This document shows positions 47,215 through 55,552 of a DNA stretch of 64,000 nt, in pieces. Source of the stretch: Streptomyces misionensis (GTDB taxonomy: Bacteria; Actinomycetota; Actinomycetes; Streptomycetales; Streptomycetaceae); contig NZ_FNTD01000004.1 of assembly GCF_900104815.1 (NCBI RefSeq), forward strand, positions 310,001-374,000. Reading direction: 5' to 3'. The notes beneath the pieces are model-generated. The model searched no databases. It had not been told where the DNA came from and saw only the letters and a program-made list of their open reading frames with translations. Made by a program: the position numbers and the translations under genes. Every line of letters starts with the position of its first letter. The stretch's first letter is position 1.

Positions 47215-47658
47215 ATGAGTGAGAACCCGAGTCCGTCGCCGTCGGCGGTGCAGGCGTCGCGTGATGTGCGCGCGGTGATCAGCCGGCTGCGGCGGCGCAT
47301 CCTGAAGGCCTCCGAGGCGGAGGACATCACCCTGGGCCAGGCATCCGTGCTGGCCCGGCTGTCCGACAAGGGGAACGTCACGGCGAGCGAGCTGGCCGCC
47401 GCCGAGGGGATGCGGCACCAGTCGATGACCTCGATGGTCGCCGGGCTCGCCGCGCTGGGCCTGGTGAAGCGGACCCCGGACCCGGACGACGGGCGGCGTC
47501 TGCTGATCGCACTGACGCCGGAGGGCCGCCGCCGGGTGGAGCAGGGGCGGCAGATCCGCACCGAATGGCTCGCGGAGCGGCTGGACCGGTGCACGGAGGA
47601 GGAACGCAGGACCGTGATCGCCGCCATGGCCGTGCTGGAACGGCTGATCCATGACTGA
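47215..47658 (+). CDS. MarR-family regulator
   Basis: This 147-residue winged-helix repressor has a helix-turn-helix in TASELAAAEGMRHQSMTSMVAGLAALGL, the wing RTPDPDDGRRLLIALTPEG, and dimer helices at both ends. The gene has no Shine-Dalgarno before ATG 47215; together with the adjacent promoter this suggests leaderless translation. It overlaps the exporter gene by 8 bases. It almost certainly represses its own operon and releases it when a drug-like ligand binds. Confidence 0.92.
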   Translation: MSENPSPSPSAVQASRDVRAVISRLRRRILKASEAEDITLGQASVLARLSDKGNVTASELAAAEGMRHQSMTSMVAGLAALGLVKRTPDPDDGRRLLIALTPEGRRRVEQGRQIRTEWLAERLDRCTEEERRTVIAAMAVLERLIHD

Positions 47659-49060
47659 GACGCGACCCGGGGCCATGACGAAGACGGACGGGGCCGCCTT
47701 CGACCGGCGGCTGCTGCCGCCGATGATGCTGGGCTCGATCCTGAACCCGATCAACTCCACGATCATCTCGGTCGCGCTCGTCCCCATCGGCAAGGCCCTG
47801 GGCGCGCCGGCGTCGCAGACCGCGTGGCTGGTCTCCGCCCTCTACCTCGCCACCTCGCTCGGGCAGCCGGTCGTGGGCCGGCTCATCGACCTGTTCGGGC
47901 CGCGCCGGCTCTTCCTGCTCAGCACCAGCCTCGTCGGCGTCGCGGGCGTCGTCGGCACCCTGGCACCGAACATGGCGGTGCTGATCGTCGCGCGCGTCCT
48001 GCTCGGCTTCGGCACCTGTTCGGGCTACCCCGCCGCGATGGCGCTGCTGCGCAGCGAGGCCAAGCGCACCGGGCGGGACAGTCCCGGCGGGGTGCTGACC
48101 GCGCTGGCGGTCGCCAACCAGACCATCGCCGTCATCGGCCCGCTGCTGGGCGGTCTGCTGATCGCGGCCGGCGGCTGGCGCACCACCTTCGCGCTGAACG
48201 TGCCGCTGTCCGCCGTGTCCGTGGTGCTGGGCCTGCTCTGGCTGCCCAAGCCGGCCGCCGCCGGGCCCGCGGGGCACGGCCGGCTGGTCGCACAGCTCGA
48301 CCTGCCCGGCATGGCGCTGTTCGCGGCGACGCTCACCTCGCTGCTGCTGTTCCTGATGAACCCGCACCCGCGCACCTGGTACCTGCTGGTGGTCGCCGCC
48401 GCCTTCGCGGCCGGGTTCGCGCTGCGCGAGCTGCGCGCCGCCACCCCGTTCATCGACCTCAGGGTGTTCGGCGGCAACACTCCGCTGCTGGCCACCTACG
48501 GCCGCGCGGTCGTCGCCTACGTCGTCTCCTACTCCTTCCTCTACGGCTTCAGCCAGTGGACCGAGGAGGGCTACGGGCTGAGCCCGTTCCGGGCCGGTCT
48601 GGTGCAGATCCCCATGTTCCTGGTGGCGATCGGCGTCTCGCTCGTCTCCGGGCGGCGCTCCGGCGTGCGCGGGAAGCTGCTGGTCGGCGCGGCCGGGCAG
48701 ATCGTCGCCTGCCTGGTGATGCTGACGCTCGGCGCGGGCAGCGCCCTGTGGGCGCTCCTCCTGGTCGCCCTGGTGTTCGGCGTCCCGCAGGGGCTGAACA
48801 GCCTGGCCCTGCAGAACTCCGTCTACTTCCAGGCCGATCCCGAGCGGGTCGCCTCCTCGGCGGGGCTGCTGCGCACCTTCGCCTACATCGGCTCGATGAT
48901 CGCCTCCTCGGCGACCGCAGCGTCCTTCGGGCGGCGCGCCGACACCGGCGGCATGCACCAGCTCGCCTGGATCATGCTCGGCGCCGGTGTGCTCTACCTC
49001 CTCGTGACCGTCCTCGACCGCACCCTCGGGCGCACGGCACCCACACCGGCGGACAAGTAG
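47651..49060 (+). CDS. DHA2-family MFS exporter controlled by MarR
   Basis: This 469-residue membrane protein should have 14 helices. Helix 1 is NPINSTIISVALVPIGKAL, motif A is in VVGRLIDLFGPRRLFLL, and motif C is in VANQTIAVIGPLLGGLLI. Motifs are complete, so it should be functional. It is translationally coupled to the MarR gene (8-base overlap) and followed 37 bases later by a hydrolase-like gene, probably in one operon. Drug or metabolite export is the likely role. Confidence 0.92.
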   Translation: MTETRPGAMTKTDGAAFDRRLLPPMMLGSILNPINSTIISVALVPIGKALGAPASQTAWLVSALYLATSLGQPVVGRLIDLFGPRRLFLLSTSLVGVAGVVGTLAPNMAVLIVARVLLGFGTCSGYPAAMALLRSEAKRTGRDSPGGVLTALAVANQTIAVIGPLLGGLLIAAGGWRTTFALNVPLSAVSVVLGLLWLPKPAAAGPAGHGRLVAQLDLPGMALFAATLTSLLLFLMNPHPRTWYLLVVAAAFAAGFALRELRAATPFIDLRVFGGNTPLLATYGRAVVAYVVSYSFLYGFSQWTEEGYGLSPFRAGLVQIPMFLVAIGVSLVSGRRSGVRGKLLVGAAGQIVACLVMLTLGAGSALWALLLVALVFGVPQGLNSLALQNSVYFQADPERVASSAGLLRTFAYIGSMIASSATAASFGRRADTGGMHQLAWIMLGAGVLYLLVTVLDRTLGRTAPTPADK

Positions 49061-49097
49061 CCCGCCCCTCCCCCGACTTCACCCGAAAGGCACCACC

Positions 49098-49655
49098 ATG
49101 TCCCGCACCGCCCTGCTGCTCATGGATCTCCAGGCCGGCCACCTCTCGCACGTGCCCGACGACTACCTGCCCCGCGCGGTGCGCGCCCTGCACACCGCCC
49201 GCGCCGCCGGTGTCCCGGTCATCCATGTGGCGCTTCAGCTGCGGCCCGGACACATCGACGCCCACCCGCGCAACAAGACCTTCGGTGCCCTGCCGCCGCA
49301 CCTGTTCACCCCCGACGACCCCGGCACCGCCATCCACCCCGATGTCGCGCCCGCGGACGGTGAGATCGTCGTCCACAAGAACCGCGTCAGCGCCTTCGCC
49401 GGGAACAACCTCCGGCAGATCCTGGCCGCCCAGGGCATCGGCCATCTCGTCCTGGCCGGCATCGCGACCGGCGGGATCGTGCTGTCCACCGCCCTCCAGG
49501 CCGCCGATCTCGACTACCGGGTCACCGTGCTGTCCGACGCCTGCGCCGATCCCGACCCCGACCTGCACGACACGCTCGTCGACCGCGTCCTCGCCCGGCG
49601 CGGCGAGGTCACCACGGTCGAGGCGTGGGGACGCGCCCTCGGCGCCGCCGCCTGA
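49098..49655 (+). CDS. Isochorismatase-like protein lacking the catalytic cysteine
   Basis: This 185-residue protein of the cysteine-hydrolase fold has the aspartate (LLLMDLQAGH) and lysine (VVHKNRVSAF) of the usual Asp-Lys-Cys triad. Where the family has Cys (typically TxxCVxxT) the sequence is GIATGGIVLSTA, so the nucleophile is replaced. Many actinobacterial paralogues share this change and their activity is uncertain. It follows the DHA2 exporter in the MarR operon. Confidence 0.85.
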   Translation: MSRTALLLMDLQAGHLSHVPDDYLPRAVRALHTARAAGVPVIHVALQLRPGHIDAHPRNKTFGALPPHLFTPDDPGTAIHPDVAPADGEIVVHKNRVSAFAGNNLRQILAAQGIGHLVLAGIATGGIVLSTALQAADLDYRVTVLSDACADPDPDLHDTLVDRVLARRGEVTTVEAWGRALGAAA

Positions 49656-49679
49656 GCACGCCCCGCCCGTCCGCCGCGG

Positions 49680-50315
49680 TCACGCCCCGACGACGCCCAC
49701 GTGCGTGCGGTGGTGGCGCGGCGCGTCGATCTCGTCGAGCAGGGCGATCGCGAAGTCGCCGTGCGAGACGCGGGCGGCCGTGTCGGCGCCGGACAGGCCG
49801 TAGCCGCCGGTGCGCGCCCCGGTGGGGTCGAAGTCGCCGGCCGGACTGACGACCACCCAGTCCGGCCCGCCGGCGCAGGCACGCCACACATCGGTGCCGG
49901 CCGCGTGCCCGGCGGCGAAGGCTCGGTACTCCCGGGGAAAGCCCGGGGTGTCCATCAGGGGTGTCCCGTCGGAGGTCTCCAGCGCGGCCGACAGGCCGAC
50001 GGCCACCAGCCGGCCCACCCGCGCCCGCCCCAGCCCGTCGAGGAGCGCGCGGGCGGCGGCCGGGAAGAAGACCTCGGGCCGGGCGCCCGGATCGTAGGCG
50101 GCCATGACGGCGGCGTCCCGGCCGGCCGCGAAGGCGGCGACGGCATCCGCGTCGGTGACGTCGCCGGCCAGCAGACGGACCCCCGCCGCTTCGAGACCAC
50201 GGTGCCCGGCCGGTGTCCGGACGACCGCGGTCACGTGGTGGCCGCGACGCCGGGCCTCCTCGACGGCCGCCCGCCCCACCCGTCCGCCCGCGCCGAACAC
50301 GATGATCGCGCCCAT
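49680..50315 (-). CDS. NAD(P)-binding SDR-like protein (NmrA/BVR-B type)
   Basis: This 211-residue atypical SDR has FGAGGRVGRAAVEEARRRGHHV, with the NAD(P) loop, a SAALETSD stretch in place of a catalytic tyrosine pair, and VGRLVAVGLS. It resembles biliverdin-reductase-B-like proteins. It is divergent from an HxlR-type regulator that is the usual partner and probable repressor. Confidence 0.85.
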   Translation of the reverse strand: MGAIIVFGAGGRVGRAAVEEARRRGHHVTAVVRTPAGHRGLEAAGVRLLAGDVTDADAVAAFAAGRDAAVMAAYDPGARPEVFFPAAARALLDGLGRARVGRLVAVGLSAALETSDGTPLMDTPGFPREYRAFAAGHAAGTDVWRACAGGPDWVVVSPAGDFDPTGARTGGYGLSGADTAARVSHGDFAIALLDEIDAPRHHRTHVGVVGA

Positions 50316-50415
50316 GAGCCACCCCGCCTCTCCGTGCCTTCGCCTGTTCGCCGAGATGCCCGGAAAGGTAGCCGACCCCGTGGTTTCCGCCCGGATACCG
50401 CACTACGGTGGCCCG

Positions 50416-50790
50416 GTGACCACACCGCTGGACCCGGAGATGTTCGACCCCGTGTGCCCCTCCGGCCTGATGCCGTTCCGCGCGGGCGACAAATGGGCCG
50501 GAATGATCATCCAATGTCTCGCGGAGGGCCCCCGGCGGTTCTCCGAACTCCGGGTGCCGCTGCGGAACATCACCCCGAAGGTGCTCACCAAGTCGCTCCG
50601 CGCGCTGGAACGTGACGGCTTCGTCGTCCGCACCGAGTCCGCCGGGGCTCCCCGGCACGTCGCGTACCGGCTCACCCCGCTCGGCCGCAGTCTGCTGGGG
50701 CTGCTGGACGCAGCGCGGGACTGGGCGGAGGCGCACCTGGACGAGGTGCTCGACGCCCGTGAGGCGGCACAGGCCCGCCTGCCCCGCTGA
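50416..50790 (+). CDS. HxlR-family regulator
   Basis: This 124-residue winged-helix regulator has the typical CPSGLMPFRAGDKWAGMIIQCLAEGPRRFSEL N-terminus with its conserved Cys, the recognition helix NITPKVLTKSLRALERDGFV, and the wing RHVAYRLTPLGRSLL. GTG 50416 lies 5 bases after TACGGT (a -10), again suggesting a leaderless transcript. An ATG at 50356 is an alternative start but lies before the promoter element. HxlR proteins of this class sense electrophiles such as aldehydes or quinones through the N-terminal cysteine. It probably controls the divergent SDR-like gene. Confidence 0.88.
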   Translation: MTTPLDPEMFDPVCPSGLMPFRAGDKWAGMIIQCLAEGPRRFSELRVPLRNITPKVLTKSLRALERDGFVVRTESAGAPRHVAYRLTPLGRSLLGLLDAARDWAEAHLDEVLDAREAAQARLPR

Positions 50791-50810
50791 GGGGGCGGGG
50801 CGGCCGTGGT

Positions 50811-51959
50811 TCAGGTCTGCCGCTGCGGCGCGTACTCCGCCTCCTCCAGGCCGAACGTCCAGGCGACCCCCTCCCGAGCGGTGCGGGTGCGCGGCGGGAC
50901 GCGCAGCCAGTACGTGCGGTGCGTGCCGTCCGGCTCCGGGGTGGAGTTGACCACCTCGACCATCACCTGCGGCTCGTCGCCCGGCAGTTCCACGCGCCAG
51001 AGCACGCCCGTCTCGTCCCGCTGCACCGGCTTGGCGCCGGACTCCTTCAGATAGCGGTCGTAGCCGTAGTGCTCCAGCATCACGCGGCGCAGTTCGGCGT
51101 TCTCCTCCTCGCGTATCCGGCGGGGTGTCAGCCCGTCGAGTTCGTCGAGGAACGCGGCGGGCACCGGCATCCCGCGCCAGGCGTACAGCGCGAAGCCGTC
51201 GGGGAAGGCGAGCGCGGGGCCGTCGCCTCGGTCGAGCCGGCCCGCCTCGTCCCGGTGCAGCGCCACGGGCCGTTCGCAGACGATCGCGGTCTTCTCGTAC
51301 GGCCACCACCAGCCCGCGGCGCGGGCCACCGCGGCGATGCCGTCGAGCGCGTCCGCGCCCTCCTGGCCGGCGAAGGCCGCCAGCCAGGCCGCGTCGTGCT
51401 GGCCCAGCACCGCGTCCAGGAGCACCAGCCGGACGGCCTGTTCCGCTCCCTGCGCGCCACCGGACTCGTCCGTCACCCCGGTCCGTATGCGGTCCGTCAA
51501 CATGACCATGCCGTCCCAGAGCCGGGCGCCGGTCAGGGCCCAGTGCCCGGCCCAGCCGGCCGGTCCGAGCCGGTCGAGGAGGCGCCCCCGCGCCGTGGCC
51601 CACGGCCGGTCGCGCACCGCGTCGCGGACGCTGCGGCCGGACGTGCCCCGCGCCGTGAGCCGGGCGGCCAGCGCCGCGCCCGCGCGGGGCGAGTCCGCCC
51701 AGAGGATGGTCTCCGGCTCGGGCAGGCCCGCCAGCCGGTAGGCCAGGCGCACGCCCTCCTCGGCGGCGGGGCGGTCCGCGGCACCGGTCGCCGCCGCCAC
51801 CTCCCGCCATTCGCGCACCGCGTCCAGCGGCTCCGATCCGCTCGGTGCCGTGCCGGCCGTCCGCGTGCCCATCGGCTCGGTACCGACCGGCGTCGGCACC
51901 GTCGCGTTCCCCGTCGTCATCGTCTTCCCGCTCACCGTCTCCATCGCTTCCCCGCTCAC
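50811..51959 (-). CDS. DUF6745-like conserved protein, divergent from the STM4015 operon
   Basis: This 382-residue soluble protein has an N-terminal Ser/Thr/Gly-rich stretch with a short repeat (SGEAMET, SGKTMTT), then an all-helical region. The C-terminal half contains PYEKTAIVCERPVALHRDEAGRLDRGDGPALAFPDGFALYAWRGMPVP and a C-terminal strand set. The W-rich centre (GWWWPYEK) and RDEAGRLHxxDGP-type motif look like the DUF6745 family. GTG 51959 follows GGAGA. It lies 26 bases after a small conserved gene and both are divergent from the LRR/radical SAM operon, so they may be parts of the same system. Confidence 0.7.
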   Translation of the reverse strand: MSGEAMETVSGKTMTTGNATVPTPVGTEPMGTRTAGTAPSGSEPLDAVREWREVAAATGAADRPAAEEGVRLAYRLAGLPEPETILWADSPRAGAALAARLTARGTSGRSVRDAVRDRPWATARGRLLDRLGPAGWAGHWALTGARLWDGMVMLTDRIRTGVTDESGGAQGAEQAVRLVLLDAVLGQHDAAWLAAFAGQEGADALDGIAAVARAAGWWWPYEKTAIVCERPVALHRDEAGRLDRGDGPALAFPDGFALYAWRGMPVPAAFLDELDGLTPRRIREEENAELRRVMLEHYGYDRYLKESGAKPVQRDETGVLWRVELPGDEPQVMVEVVNSTPEPDGTHRTYWLRVPPRTRTAREGVAWTFGLEEAEYAPQRQT

Positions 51960-51985
51960 CGAAGTCTCCGTCGCGCCCCGCCGGC

Positions 51986-52312
51986 TCAGTCCGCCACGCC
52001 CCGGACGGCGCCCGGCACGTACTCCCGCTGCCGCACCACGCGGTACCAGCCCTTGGGCAGCGGTATCGCCGCGTGCTCCTCGTGCACCACCCGTCCGCCG
52101 TCCGGGAGATGGAGGTAGGCGGCACCGAACGGACCGGCCTCCTGGACCAGGGTCCCCGGCCCGACCACCGCGTGCGCGTGTCCGGTGACCTCCCCGAGCG
52201 CCAGCACCAGCCGGCCCCGCGCGTCCCGCGGCCTGCGCGGCAGCCGCTCGGTGCCCGGGGGCACCGCGTCCTCGGCCACGGGCACGATCAGGACGTCTCC
52301 CTGCCGGTACAT
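51986..52312 (-). CDS. Small conserved beta-rich protein
   Basis: This 108-residue protein begins MYRQGDVLIVPV and continues with VLALGEVTGHAHAVVGPG, a histidine-containing loop and a YLHLPDGGRVVHEEHAAIPLPKGWYRVVRQREY segment. The repeated short strands and His-rich turns suggest a small beta-barrel. AAGGGAGA precedes ATG 52312. It is cotranscribed with the DUF6745-like gene. I do not know its role. Confidence 0.75.
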   Translation of the reverse strand: MYRQGDVLIVPVAEDAVPPGTERLPRRPRDARGRLVLALGEVTGHAHAVVGPGTLVQEAGPFGAAYLHLPDGGRVVHEEHAAIPLPKGWYRVVRQREYVPGAVRGVAD

Positions 52313-52420
52313 GCGTGTCTCCCTTCCCCGTCGGCACCTGGCGCCGACCGATGTCCACGACGCTACGCGGAGGGTCTGACAACGGCCCCCGCCCCGGCCT
52401 TCCCACGGCCCGTCAACCGC

Positions 52421-52455
52421 GTTGTCAGTGCGGGTTGGTACAACTCTTGGCAACC
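52421..52455. promoter_or_regulatory. Overlapping inverted repeats in the divergent spacer
   Basis: GTTGT (52421-52425) is mirrored by ACAAC (52440-52444), and GGTTG (52433-52437) by CAACC (52451-52455). These interlocked short repeats occupy the spacer between the STM4015 operon and the divergent DUF6745 pair, about 40 bases before ATG 52490. They may be an operator for a regulator that is not encoded here. Confidence 0.35.
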
Positions 52456-52489
52456 ACCGCACGATCACGGTCCAGGAGGCCAGCGCGTC

Positions 52490-53443
52490 ATGTCGTACGT
52501 CGAGCACCTGAAGGAACTGCACGGCCTCCCGGCCTTCGACTTCCCCGCCCCCGAGGAGAAGCGGGAGCTGCCGGGCGCGGGCGAGGTGGCGTGGCGGCTG
52601 GCCGTCGACCCCTACGGGGACTCGGACGAGACGTTCGAGGAACTGTGGGAGCGTTTCCTCGGCTCCGTGGACCCCGCCGGGGTGCGCGCGATCGTCGTGG
52701 GCCCGTGGGGCGAGGTGTACGACGGCGACTCGGGCGAGGTGGTGGATCTTCTCGTGCGGGCGCGGGACCGGCTGACCGGGCTGCGGGCCGTGTTCATCGG
52801 CGACCTGGAGATGGAGGAGGCGGAGATCTCCTGGATCCAGCAGTCCGACGTCACCCCGGTCCTCGACGCCTATCCGCTGCTGGCCGAGTTCGGGAGCCGC
52901 GGCGGCAGCGAGCTGCGCTTCCCCGTGGTCCGGCACCGGCACCTGCGCACCCTCCGCTTCGAGGCCGGCGGCCTGCCCGGCGACGTCGTGCGCGGCGTCG
53001 CCGCCAGTGAACTTCCCGCGCTGGAGCGCCTGGACATATGGCTCGGTGTGGAGGAGTACGGCGGGGACGCCACCGTCGCCGACCTCGCGCCGCTGCTGGC
53101 CGGGGGCGCCTTCCCGGCACTGCGCCACCTCGGCCTGCGCAACAGCGAGATCCAGGACGAGATCGCCGCCGCCGTCGCGGGGGCCCCGGTCGTCGCCCAG
53201 CTCACCTCGCTCGACCTCTCCCTCGGCGTGCTCACCGACGAGGGAGTGACGGCGCTGCTCGACGGCCAGCCGCTCACCCACCTGAACCGGCTCGACCTGC
53301 GCCACAACTACGTGACCGAGCCGGTGGCGGAGCGGGTCCGGGCGGCGCTGGAACCCTCCGGTGTCGAGGTCGACCTGTCCGAGCCCGGTGACACCTGGGA
53401 ACACGACGGCGTCGTCCACCGCTACACCGCCGTCGCGGAGTGA
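52490..53443 (+). CDS. STM4015-family leucine-rich-repeat protein (copy 1)
   Basis: This 317-residue soluble protein starts MSYVEHLKELHGLPAFDFP. The C-terminal two thirds are ribonuclease-inhibitor-like LRRs: LPALERLDIWLGVEEYGGD, FPALRHLGLRNSEIQDE, VAQLTSLDLSLGVLTDEG and LTHLNRLDLRHNYVTEPV. This is the STM4015 family, an LRR protein always found with the STM4011-STM4014 genes. It presumably binds partners or a peptide substrate. AGGAGG precedes ATG 52490. Its sequence is about as long as, and clearly homologous to, copy 2. Confidence 0.9.
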   Translation: MSYVEHLKELHGLPAFDFPAPEEKRELPGAGEVAWRLAVDPYGDSDETFEELWERFLGSVDPAGVRAIVVGPWGEVYDGDSGEVVDLLVRARDRLTGLRAVFIGDLEMEEAEISWIQQSDVTPVLDAYPLLAEFGSRGGSELRFPVVRHRHLRTLRFEAGGLPGDVVRGVAASELPALERLDIWLGVEEYGGDATVADLAPLLAGGAFPALRHLGLRNSEIQDEIAAAVAGAPVVAQLTSLDLSLGVLTDEGVTALLDGQPLTHLNRLDLRHNYVTEPVAERVRAALEPSGVEVDLSEPGDTWEHDGVVHRYTAVAE

Positions 53444-53454
53444 GGAGGGCTGCC

Positions 53455-54414
53455 ATGACCTTCGCCGAACACCTCGACACCTTCCACGGACTGCCCGTCT
53501 TCACCCTGCCCGAACCGGGCGAGGAGCCGCTGCCGGCCACCGGCGACGTGGCCTGGCGGCTGGACTGCTTCGCGGCCGGGGACCTGCCGTTCCCGGAGGT
53601 TTGGCAGAGCTTCAGGGAGCGCGTGCCCAGCGCGGACGTACGGGCCCTGGTCATCGGGCCCTGGTGGCAGGACGAGTACGGCGAACTGCGCCCGGTGCTG
53701 GAGCTGCTCCTGGCCGACGCCGAGCGCTTCCCCGCGCTGCGTGCCCTGTTCCTCGCCGACGTCGTCGGCGAGGAGTGCGAGATCTCCTGGCTCCAGCTCA
53801 CCGATGTCACCCCGGTCCTGGAGCGCTTCCCGCTGCTGGAGGAGCTGGGCGTGCGCGGCGGCACCGGGCTCGGCGAGGAGTCGCTCGCGCTGCGTCCGGT
53901 GCGCCATGCGGCCCTGCGCGCCCTCCGGTTCGAGTCGGGCGGTCTGCCCGGGCAGGTGGTGCGGGCGGTCGGCGCCTGTGAACTGCCCGCTCTGGAGCGG
54001 CTGGAGCTGTGGCTGGGCGTTGCGGCGTACGGCGGTGACGCGACGGTCGCCGACCTCGCGCCGATCCTGGCCGGCGGTGCCTTCCCGGCGCTGCGTCATC
54101 TCGGCCTCCAGGACAGCGAGTTGCAGGACGAGATCGCGACGGCGGTCGCCTCGGCGCCGGTCGTGGCCCAGCTGGAGTCGCTGAGCCTGTCGATGGGCAC
54201 CCTGACCGACACCGGTGCCGAGGCCCTGCTGAACGGCCAGCCGCTGACCCGTCTGCGGCGGCTCGACCTGCACCACCACTTCGTCGGCGAGGCCATGGCC
54301 GACCGGCTCCGCGCGGCCCTCGGCTCCGCCGGGACCGAGGTGGACCTGTCCGACCGGCAGGTCCCGCACCAGTGGCGGAACGAGGAGGGGCGCTATGTGG
54401 CCGTCTCCGAGTAG
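53455..54414 (+). CDS. STM4015-family leucine-rich-repeat protein (copy 2)
   Basis: This 319-residue paralogue of the preceding gene has the same start (MTFAEHLDTFHGLPVFTLP), the same EISWLQLTDVTPVLERFPLL segment and four LRRs (LPALERLELWLGVAAYGGD, FPALRHLGLQDSELQDE, and onwards). Sequence divergence is substantial but spread evenly, as expected from an old tandem duplication or from heteromeric partners. GAGGAGGG precedes ATG 53455. Its last 20 bases overlap the STM4014 gene. Confidence 0.9.
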   Translation: MTFAEHLDTFHGLPVFTLPEPGEEPLPATGDVAWRLDCFAAGDLPFPEVWQSFRERVPSADVRALVIGPWWQDEYGELRPVLELLLADAERFPALRALFLADVVGEECEISWLQLTDVTPVLERFPLLEELGVRGGTGLGEESLALRPVRHAALRALRFESGGLPGQVVRAVGACELPALERLELWLGVAAYGGDATVADLAPILAGGAFPALRHLGLQDSELQDEIATAVASAPVVAQLESLSLSMGTLTDTGAEALLNGQPLTRLRRLDLHHHFVGEAMADRLRAALGSAGTEVDLSDRQVPHQWRNEEGRYVAVSE

Positions 54415-55552
54415 TCCGGCCCCCGGTGCGGGCCCCCGGTTCGCCGTCGTCGGCAACCCCGAGAACCGGCGGTCGACGATGTTCGCCGACGCCGTCCGCG
54501 CGGCGGGACACGCCGCGCCGCGGGTGCTCGCCTGGCGGGACGTGCTGCGCGGCCGGTACGCCTTCGCACCGGGCGAGTGGGTGCGGATCGACTCGCCCGG
54601 GGAGAACGCGGAGGTCGACCGGCTGCTGCGGGGCACCGACGAGCCCACCCGGGTCGAGGGCACGGCACTGTGGCACCGCCGTTTCACCGCCGCCGTGCGG
54701 GAGCTGACGCGAGCGGCGCACCGCGCGGGCGCGGTGACCAGCGCGGACCCGGAGGAGATCGCCGTGCTGTTCGACAAGCGGCGCTGCCATGCCCGGCTCG
54801 CCGCCGCGGACGTCCCGGTCCCCCCGGCCCTGACCGGCGGCATCGACGGCTGGGACGCGCTCAAGCGGGGACTCGGGCAGGCCCGGATCCGGCGGGCGTT
54901 CGTGAAGCCCGCCCACGGCTCCTCGGCCTCCGGTGTCGTGGCCCTGTCACTGGCCGGCCCCGGCCGGATCAAGGCGACGACGTCCGTGGAACGGACCCCG
55001 GACGGCCGGCTGTACAACTCCCTGCGGGTGCGCGACTACACCGCGGAGGGCGAGGTCGCCGCGCTCGTCGACGCCCTGGCCCCGGACGGGATCCATGTGG
55101 AGCGGTGGCTGCCCAAGGCCGCGCAGGGCGGCCGGGCGGCCGATCTGCGGGTCGTGGTGGTCGCGGGCCGCGCCACCCACGCCGTCGTGCGGACCAGCCG
55201 GCACCCCATGACCAATCTGCATCTCGGCGGCGCCCGGGGCGATCTGGACGCGGCCCGCGAGGCGATCCGGGCCGCGGGCGGCGACTTCGCCTCGGTGCTG
55301 GAGGTGGCCGAGCGGGCGGCCGCGTGCTTCCCGGGCACGCTGTGCGTCGGCGTGGACATCCTGCCGGCCGTCGGATGGCGCCGCTTCGCCGTCGGCGAGG
55401 TGAACGCCTTCGGGGACCTGCTGCCCCGGCTGACCGGACTGCCCGGCAGCGGCGCCGAGAACCTGGACACCTATGCCGCGCAGGTCGCCGCGGCGCCGTC
55501 CGCCGCGCGGCGGACGGAACGCGAGGAGCACCACCATGACACCCCCGCTTGA
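54395..55552 (+). CDS. STM4014-family ATP-grasp protein
   Basis: This 385-residue ATP-grasp enzyme starts with a Rossmann-like N-terminal region (FAVVGNPENRRSTMFADAV). The ATP-binding lysine strand is FVKPAHGSSASGVV, and the metal-binding end is VGVDILPAVGWRRFAVGEV followed by NAFGDLLPRLTG. ATP-grasp proteins form amide or peptide-like bonds through acyl-phosphates. Here a peptide or metabolite is probably activated before or after radical modification. It overlaps both neighbours (20 bases upstream, 17 downstream), showing a tight operon. Confidence 0.88.
   Translation: MWPSPSSPAPGAGPRFAVVGNPENRRSTMFADAVRAAGHAAPRVLAWRDVLRGRYAFAPGEWVRIDSPGENAEVDRLLRGTDEPTRVEGTALWHRRFTAAVRELTRAAHRAGAVTSADPEEIAVLFDKRRCHARLAAADVPVPPALTGGIDGWDALKRGLGQARIRRAFVKPAHGSSASGVVALSLAGPGRIKATTSVERTPDGRLYNSLRVRDYTAEGEVAALVDALAPDGIHVERWLPKAAQGGRAADLRVVVVAGRATHAVVRTSRHPMTNLHLGGARGDLDAAREAIRAAGGDFASVLEVAERAAACFPGTLCVGVDILPAVGWRRFAVGEVNAFGDLLPRLTGLPGSGAENLDTYAAQVAAAPSAARRTEREEHHHDTPA

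Noticed and set aside
47378..48958. Leftward 526-codon open frame opposite the MarR-controlled exporter
   Set aside because: Antisense to a clear 14-helix transporter; repetitive polar composition and no ribosome binding site.
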